Source of the DNA: Desulfobacterales bacterium HSG17
GTDB lineage: Bacteria; Desulfobacterota; Desulfobacteria; Desulfobacterales; Desulfococcaceae
Length of the DNA stretch: 7,814 nt
NCBI GenBank assembly: GCA_030377945.1
Contig: JAUCGD010000138.1
Location: 1-7,814, forward strand
Direction: 5' to 3'
Part shown: in pieces, positions 1-5,100 of the stretch
Numbering within the stretch: the stretch's first letter is position 1
Layout: each line of letters opens with the position of its first letter
Translations under genes and position numbers: made by a program
The notes under the pieces: model-generated
The model's input: the letters and a program-made list of their open reading frames with translations, nothing else
The model's database searches: none
Told to the model about the DNA's origin: nothing

Positions 1-107
1 TTAATAACTAATTTTGAAGTAAAACTTTAATGCTCCAAATTTTGGAAATACGGTTTGCCAACACCTATATTTTAAGGTGTCGCGGCTTAAGTGGATAGCC
101 ATTTTTT

Positions 108-353
108 TTAATGCTCAGTTCCGTGAGCTTCCCACCATTTTTCTGCATCAGCTAAATTTTTGAATCTGAATATGGACCTTCCAAATTTATTTAATATTTC
201 TGTATTCGACTGTTTTAGTCTATATTCAATATCTAAAGAAATACTTCCAAAGCGGTCTTGAAGTTGGTCTATCAAAAGTGAAGAAATTATTGTTTTTCCT
301 TCTTCAAGACCTTCTATTTTCCCCCTCTGTCTAATTTGTTCCGCAACAGTCAT
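108..353 (-). CDS. Candidate intragenic short Rpn product (RpnS-like antitoxin)
   Basis: 81 aa, in frame with the C-terminal end of the Rpn nuclease gene. It would begin at Met260 of the long protein (MTVAEQIRQRG...). The ATG at 351-353 is preceded by a perfect AGGAGG at 360-365 with a six-base spacer, far better than the site of the full-length start. The product would lack the whole nuclease core and keep only a charged helix-like stretch plus the DUF4351-like tail. In E. coli, rpn genes are known to produce such C-terminal short proteins from internal starts, and these block the toxicity of the long form; that is the basis for this call. The AGG AGG codons also encode Arg-Arg, so the site could be coincidental. 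Expression and antitoxin activity here are inferred. Confidence 0.5.
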   Translation of the reverse strand: MTVAEQIRQRGKIEGLEEGKTIISSLLIDQLQDRFGSISLDIEYRLKQSNTEILNKFGRSIFRFKNLADAEKWWEAHGTEH

Positions 354-1130
354 AGCCAACCTCCTGACATTTTCATCTTTAAGTTTTTCAACTTCACAGT
401 CAATATAACCTCTGACTGTATTTTCATCCTCATTTCTTGCATGGTAAGTATATCGCAGCAGCCATTCAAAAAATTCAAGATAGGTTTTTCTGTCATTAAT
501 TTTTGCCAGCATAGTTACTGCATTGCTTAAAATTTCCCTGAAATTATTATCAGAGATATGTTTGAAAATATAAAGAACAACATCCAAAGCCATATAATTG
601 CTAATCATCAACATTTCATCAGGATAATCACCAAGATCATAAACTTTATAGGTAAAATCAGGAATATATTCAGATAAAATATCATCTCCCTCAAGCAAAC
701 CGCTCAAAGTCCGTGGAGCATTCCACCTTGTTTTTCCATGATAAAGCACTGCCGGGAAAATCACCGGCAGACATTTTGCTTTCGGATTCTGATCCAGGTA
801 TTCTTTCCAGATATTGACCATGTAACACAGCAGCCTGAAAACCATCATAGGGTCAGGTTTGCTCTGATGTTCAAAAAGAATGTAAAGAAAAGCATCCGAG
901 TCTTTAAACTTTGTTCTATAAATTACATCAGAATGTTTTTCCCTGAGCTTTTCATCAACATAGCTTTTGTTACCCAACTCAAGTCGGTCAAAGTCAATCA
1001 GCTTTACGATTTCTTCAGGAAAATAAGTCTGAAAAAACTTCTTTGCTACAAGTATTTTTTTAAACGCAGCTTTGAATGCAGCATCATGTGGATTGTTTAC
1101 TGATTTTTCAAAGTCATCTTTAAAACTCAT
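108..1130 (-). CDS. Rpn-family PD-(D/E)XK nuclease (Transposase_31/YhgA-like)
   Basis: 340 aa, complete. This family comprises DNA endonucleases that promote RecA-independent recombination; members have been described as toxic antiphage proteins. The N-terminal half carries the family hallmarks: an NPHDAAFKAAF start (P14-H15-D16), SDVIYR with candidate catalytic Asp68, LFEHQS with candidate Glu87 and Gln89 (the D...ExQ core), and the conserved block LPVIFPAVLYHGKTRW at 121-136. A variable linker follows, then a C-terminal segment (about 284-337) with LLIDQLQDRFG and a WW-containing end, resembling the DUF4351-type tail of such proteins. No catalytic residue is obviously missing, so it looks intact. 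The start at 1130 fits the family N-terminus, but its ribosome site is weak: AAGG at 1142-1145, 11 bases away. It stands alone, with no co-directional neighbour nearby. The name transposase is historical; no terminal repeats are seen. Family assignment is confident; the in vivo role (defence or recombination) is inference. Confidence 0.93.
   Translation of the reverse strand: MSFKDDFEKSVNNPHDAAFKAAFKKILVAKKFFQTYFPEEIVKLIDFDRLELGNKSYVDEKLREKHSDVIYRTKFKDSDAFLYILFEHQSKPDPMMVFRLLCYMVNIWKEYLDQNPKAKCLPVIFPAVLYHGKTRWNAPRTLSGLLEGDDILSEYIPDFTYKVYDLGDYPDEMLMISNYMALDVVLYIFKHISDNNFREILSNAVTMLAKINDRKTYLEFFEWLLRYTYHARNEDENTVRGYIDCEVEKLKDENVRRLAMTVAEQIRQRGKIEGLEEGKTIISSLLIDQLQDRFGSISLDIEYRLKQSNTEILNKFGRSIFRFKNLADAEKWWEAHGTEH
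360..365 (-). promoter_or_regulatory. Strong internal Shine-Dalgarno within the rpn gene
   Basis: On the minus strand this reads AGGAGG, then TTGGCT, then ATG: a full-length anti-16S match at near-optimal spacing inside a coding region. It decides the start of the candidate short Rpn product. Confidence 0.55.
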
Positions 1131-1176
1131 TTATTTTAACGCCTTGTTCAACAGGATTTTTTTTAATTTCATGCTG

Positions 1177-1205
1177 ATTCTGTCAGAATTTTGCCGGAAA
1201 GTCAA
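1177..1205 (-). promoter_or_regulatory. Candidate sigma-70 promoter of rpn with overlapping palindrome
   Basis: On the minus strand TTGACT (1200-1205; five of six consensus bases) is followed after 17 bases by CAGAAT (1177-1182; four of six). Transcription would begin near 1170, giving a leader of about 40 bases. The -10 element is one arm of a perfect 13-base palindrome, ATTCTG-T-CAGAAT (1177-1189), which could be an operator. This is a match by eye; AT-rich DNA yields such matches by chance. Confidence 0.35.
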
Positions 1206-1209
1206 AAAT

Positions 1210-1468
1210 AAAATCTATACTTACCAGCAGGACAGCAGGGAACAATATATAGGTCCATAACATTGGGGAGATCATTGACACAACTCCTGAGCTTATCGCC
1301 CTTTCCAATATTAAAAAAAACGGTTATACTTTTATAAAATCAGATAATGGTATTATAACAACCCTGGATACAATTACAATTATGCTGAATGTATCTGATC
1401 CGCCAGAATATAATATTGCTGTGAACCGGCCACTGCCTTTTGCATTTTTCCAGGAGTGTGTTCAATAA
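1210..1468 (+). pseudogene. Frameshifted C-terminal remnant of an unrecognised gene
   Basis: A coding-like stretch on the plus strand with no start codon. Positions 1210-1257 read KIYTYQQDSREQYIGP and then hit TAA (1258-1260). Skipping one base gives an open frame from 1259 (NIGEIIDTTPELIALSN...) to TAA at 1466-1468, about 69 codons ending FAFFQECVQ. Codon choice and residue mix look like a genuine soluble protein, not noise. The second frame is closed upstream by TAG at 1250-1252, so it cannot stand alone with a normal start. I do not recognise the family. The simplest reading is the 3' end of a decayed gene whose upstream part was lost near the rpn promoter region. A chance open frame is possible. 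Confidence 0.35.
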
Positions 1469-1558
1469 AGAAAGATTGCAATAATTAAGCCCAAAGAACG
1501 GTTTTTCTGCATCTGTATAAAAACCGTGAAAAACCGCTTTGCTTAATTTTCACACTCC
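1453..1558. repeat. Nested inverted repeat / large imperfect stem-loop
   Basis: Three perfect inverted pairs are nested. GGAGTGTG (1453-1460) pairs with CACACTCC (1551-1558). AATTAAGC (1483-1490) pairs with GCTTAATT (1541-1548), extended by AAAG/CTTT (1493-1496 with 1537-1540). ACGGTTTTT (1498-1506) pairs with AAAAACCGT (1519-1527) around a 12-base loop. The left arm has about 20 extra bases between the outer two pairs. The outer arm overlaps the 3' end of the coding remnant. It may be a decayed terminator, a MITE-like element end or an RNA structure; the sequence does not decide. Confidence 0.5.
1527..1557 (+). repeat. Imperfect direct repeat, copy 1
   Basis: Shares GAAAAACCG, CTTTGC, TTAATTTTC and CACTC, in the same order, with 2021-2054. 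The two differ by two substitutions and three inserted bases in copy 2. This copy is also the right arm of the nested inverted repeat. Confidence 0.5.
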
Positions 1559-1629
1559 TTTGCAAACAAACTGCCAAAAATAATTTAGGCAATCCTTATA
1601 CGGTTAAAGTATCAACCGGGGAGTGAAGG

Positions 1630-1686
1630 ATGTCCTTTATTGATATTTTTTATAGTGGGATATATACTATTATTTCAGACTTTTGA
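1630..1686 (+). CDS. Possible 18-residue hydrophobic small ORF
   Basis: ATG at 1630 gives an 18-codon frame beginning MSFIDIFYSG, rich in Ile, Phe and Tyr, ending at TGA (1684-1686). GGAG lies six bases upstream of the ATG, a plausible ribosome site. The ATG overlaps the AAGGA-TG-TCCTT palindrome. Nothing else supports translation, and an ORF this short is expected by chance. Confidence 0.13.
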   Translation: MSFIDIFYSGIYTIISDF

Positions 1687-1761
1687 AAGGCTATTTTTAT
1701 AATTTCCTACACAAAAGAACATAATACACAATACCGCTGCAAAGGATTTCCAAAACGGTAG

Positions 1762-1784
1762 AGTCCCCCTACGTGGGGGCTTTT
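1762..1784 (+). terminator. GC-rich hairpin followed by TTTT
   Basis: CCCCC (1765-1769) pairs with GGGGG (1775-1779) around a TACGT loop and is followed by CTTTT. The U-run is short, so termination strength is doubtful. The motif resembles the palindromic core of some CRISPR repeats, but it occurs only once. Confidence 0.3.
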
Positions 1785-1819
1785 GTAAGGTCAGACCAGG
1801 TTTATTTTTTGTTCCGGTG

Positions 1820-1880
1820 TTGGCGGTTTTGTTTGCTGTTTTGGCTGCTTTGCAGCCTGGCCGCCTTTTAGGGCGGCGCT
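1820..1880 (+). other. Double GC hairpin, candidate structured RNA
   Basis: GGCTGC-TTT-GCAGCC (1843-1857) is followed three bases later by GCCGCC...GGCGGC (1860-1865 with 1872-1877). An upstream GGCGG (1822-1826) could alternatively pair with the CCGCC at 1861-1865, which would allow two exclusive folds. It could be a structured transcript, an intergenic repeat or decayed DNA. No known RNA family was recognised. Confidence 0.25.
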
Positions 1881-2020
1881 AGCATTTATCTGATTTTTAA
1901 GAATCGTGGGACTGAGCATTAAGAACAGCAAAATCCGTTAGAATTTTTTGAATTTTCACTATGGCTGATACTCAGCGGGAAGAGTAACTGGTGGGCAGTG
2001 GAATAGTTTTTACATTTCTG

Positions 2021-2054
2021 CGAAAAACCGGTCTTTGCCTTAATTTTCTCACTC
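2021..2054 (+). repeat. Imperfect direct repeat, copy 2
   Basis: Partner of 1527-1557, about 460 bases away, in the same orientation and ending just before the terminator hairpin. It preserves GAAAAACCG, CTTTGC, TTAATTTTC and CACTC, with an extra GT and an extra C between blocks. Confidence 0.5.
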
Positions 2055-2057
2055 TGT

Positions 2058-2099
2058 AAAAAAAACGGGCGATTCGAAAGAATCGCCCGTTTTTTTTTT
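2058..2099 (-). terminator. Bidirectional Rho-independent terminator of the giant gene
   Basis: CGGGCGATTC (2066-2075) pairs perfectly with GAATCGCCCG (2080-2089) around a GAAA tetraloop. Eight A (2058-2065) precede it and ten T (2090-2099) follow, so either strand has a stem plus U-tract. On the minus strand it lies about 60 bases past the stop codon of the giant surface protein and is its likely terminator. Confidence 0.88.
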
Positions 2100-2100
2100 A

Positions 2101-2135
2101 TAACTCCCGGACCTGCAAAAGCTCCGGGAGTTTTT
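2101..2135 (+). terminator. Second hairpin with TTTTT, plus-strand orientation
   Basis: AACTCCCGGA (2102-2111) pairs with TCCGGGAGTT (2123-2132) around an 11-base loop. TTTTT (2131-2135) follows on the plus strand. On the minus strand it would be the first hairpin after the giant gene's stop, but there it lacks a clean U-tract and may instead protect the mRNA 3' end. Confidence 0.6.
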
Positions 2136-2157
2136 GTTAAAGGTTATTGGTTTGAAT

Positions 2158-5100
2158 CTAACGCCGGATTATTCCGAGAATCAGGAGTCCAAAGCCCAGT
2201 ACAAAACCCAAAAGGCCGGATGTTCCTGCTGCTGCGGTACCGATAAAGCAGTTTCCGCTGCTGCCGTCATCACCGTCGCCGCTATCAGGTGCAACACTCG
2301 GACTTGTTCCTGCTTTGTACTCATCAAGGTTGGAAACTCCGTCTCCGTCCTTATCAGCTGCTGCATCGTCTGCAACATTTGGATTCAGGCCGTATTTGAT
2401 TTCCCATGAATCTGGCATTCCGTCATTATCTGTATCAATTACCGGAATACTTGTTCTGTCAACAGGATTACTTCCTTCATTGACTTCAGATCCATCACTG
2501 CTTCCGTCTTTATCTGTATCAGCAGTATTAGGATTGGTAACAACGCGGTATTCATCCAGGTTGCTCAGGCCGTCTTCATCTTTATCCGCTGCTGCATCTA
2601 AAGCATCTTCATGATCCAGGCCATTTTGGATTTCCCACCAATCAGGCATTCCATCAGCATCTGTGTCTGTATAGGTAGTAACATCAAGATCATTATCACC
2701 TATTGGATCATTTCCTGCTGCACGTTCCAAACCGTCAGGAACTTCATCATTATCACTATCAGCATCCTGAGGATCGGTCTTGGTGATAAATTCGCCCAGG
2801 TTGTTCAGACCATCCTGATCCCAGTCTTGAGCTGCATCGGTCGGATCTTCTGGATTAAGACCGTTATAAGTTTCCCAACAGTCATCAATACCGTCATCAT
2901 CATCATCTTCCATCATGTAATCGGCAACTATGGGATTACTTTGTGCTTTGAATTCATCCAGGTTGCTTACACAGTCCATGTCAGAATCACCGCCAGGATC
3001 AGATACACCGTACTGAGCTTCCCATGTATCATCCATGCCGTCATTGTCTTCGTCTGCATCGGGCTGAGGATCAGTGCCAGGATCAACCGCATTTGATACC
3101 TTCGGGTCTGTTCCACCTTTATACTCTTCCAGGTTAGTCAGACCGTCGCCGTCAGGATCATCTGCCGGATCAGATATTCCGTGCAGGTTCTCCCATGCAT
3201 CAGGTATAGAATCGCCGTCAGAGTCATCTCCGTCTCCAGTATTCGGATTTGTTTTATCTGTGTATTCTTCTGCTGCATCTCTTCCGTCTCCGTCAGGATC
3301 TGCTGCTGCATCTGAAGGATTATTGGGATCCATACCGTATTTATCTTCCCATGCATCAGGTATGGTGTCTCCGTCTGTATCTGGTCCGTCAGGTGTTGCA
3401 GGATCTGTTTTCTGAGCATATTCAACAATATTAGGTGTTCCGTCTCCGTCAGAATCAAGTGCTGCATCATCAGGATTGTTGGGATCCAGACCGTTTGCAG
3501 TTTCCCATTCATCCGGGATTCCGTCATTGTCAGTGTCTTTTACCGGAACTTCAACTGGAACTTCTACGGGTACTTCTACCGAAACTGTATTGGTAATAAC
3601 AGTCGTTCCACCACCGCCATTGTTAACTACTTCTGGTGGATCCACGTCTTTATTGCTCAAAGAAACATCGTCAGGGTCAAGAGCAGGTATATAATTAGGT
3701 ACAGGCTCATCATTTTCATCAAGCTCACAAACAGGTTCGTCATTTTCATTAAGAACTTCCTTGCAGACAGGCTCGCCGTCGTCATCCAGTTCAGGTTCAA
3801 CATAATTAGTATCTGTGGTAGCATCAGCATCAACAGTCAGTTCAATGGTATAGACTTGATCTCCGTCATCTTCTCCATCAGGCTGCCCTACTACTATTAT
3901 TTTATGTTCTTTTTCCCAATAGTTATCCTCGTCCTCAACAGTCGTAAATTCCAGGGTCTCGGGAGAAACAATTCCTTCATCAGTATTAGAGCTTACCACG
4001 TTAACCACAACAACCGCACCATCTTCAGGCTTGCTGTTGAGCGCAACTGTAATATCTACGGTTCCGCCTGCTTCTGTTGTTTCGGTACCGGTTGCCATTA
4101 CTGTAAATCCCAGAGTTTCATCATCAATATTGGTCAGGTTCAGCCACTCGGTTTTTCCATTGTATTGAGTGTCATCTTCACTTGCTGCACTCAGCTTGAT
4201 CAAATAGACTTCACTGCCGTCTGCAATATCATCATCCTCGCCCTGAATATTGATGTCTTGTGCTATATTCCAGTCGTCTGCTGTAAACTCCAGTGTTGCC
4301 GGAGTAACAAGTGCTTCATCTGAAACAGTTTCTCCATCAGCCTCCAGAACTGATACTGCAATAGTAACAGTACCTGCTGCCGGTTTGCTGTTAAGTGCTA
4401 CTTTAAAAAGTAACGGAGGAGTCTCTGTATCAATATCTGTTTCACTAGTATTATCAATAACAGGAAGTTCTACTATGTTGATTCCTGCTGCATCATCATC
4501 AATGTTAGTCAGGTTCAGCCACTCGGTTTTTCCATTGTATTGAGTGTCATCTTCACTTGCTGCACTCAGCTTGATCAAATAGACTTCATCGCCGTCTGCA
4601 ACATCATCATCCTTGCCCTGAATATCAATGGGCTGCGGTGTATTCCAATAGCCGACTTCTGTTTCTTCTGTCGTATTTGTAAACTCCAGTGTAGCCGGAG
4701 TAACAAGTGCTTCATCTGAAACAGTTTCTCCATCAGCCTCCAGGACTGATACTGTAATAGTAACATTACCTGTCGGTCTGCTGTTAAGTGCTACTGTGAA
4801 AGGCAGCTTAGTATCTGTATCAATATCTGTTTCACTAGTATTATCAATAACAGGAAGTTCTACTATGTTGATTCCTATTGAATCATTATCCTTATTACCC
4901 AAGGGTACATTACCAGGCAAAACCTGAACATAATTTTCGTCAGCCTCATTTACTCCGTATCCGGTTTTGTCCTTAGTTACAGGATCGTCCACATTTTCAG
5001 ACTCAGTAACAACAGTAAGAACAGCATCATACATCTGCCTGCCGTCAACAATGTCATCATCGTTACCTTTGACTGTTATTGTATGAGGTGCTTCCCATGA

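Larger units (their letters stand above)
1469..2057. other. Gene-poor intergenic stretch with repeats and hairpins
   Basis: No convincing gene lies here on either strand. It holds the inner parts of the nested inverted repeat, the direct repeat pair, a short palindrome AAGGA-TG-TCCTT (1626-1637), the GC-rich hairpin at 1762-1784, a GGTC-A-GACC palindrome (1789-1797), and a double hairpin at 1843-1877. Together with the upstream coding remnant it looks like an accumulation zone for decayed sequence between two unrelated genes. Confidence 0.6.

Noticed and set aside
34..46. TCCAAA-T-TTTGGA palindrome downstream of rpn
   Set aside because: A short AT-rich palindrome with no loop space and no neighbouring promoter; expected by chance.
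61..109. Hairpins ACACCT/AGGTGT and GGCT/AGCC followed by eight T, as a terminator
   Set aside because: The stem next to the T-run has only four base pairs, and the T-run serves the plus strand, which has no gene here. On the minus strand after rpn there is no U-tract.
336..1103. Plus-strand open frames antisense to the rpn gene
   Set aside because: The minus-strand frame encodes a recognisable Rpn protein across the whole span; the antisense translations have no recognisable features.
108..1130. Rpn gene as evidence of an insertion sequence
   Set aside because: Despite the historical transposase name, this is a nuclease family. No terminal inverted repeats or target duplications flank the gene.
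1763..1781. GTCCCCCTACGTGGGGGC as a CRISPR repeat
   Set aside because: The palindromic core resembles some CRISPR repeats, but there is one copy only, with no regular spacing and no cas genes.
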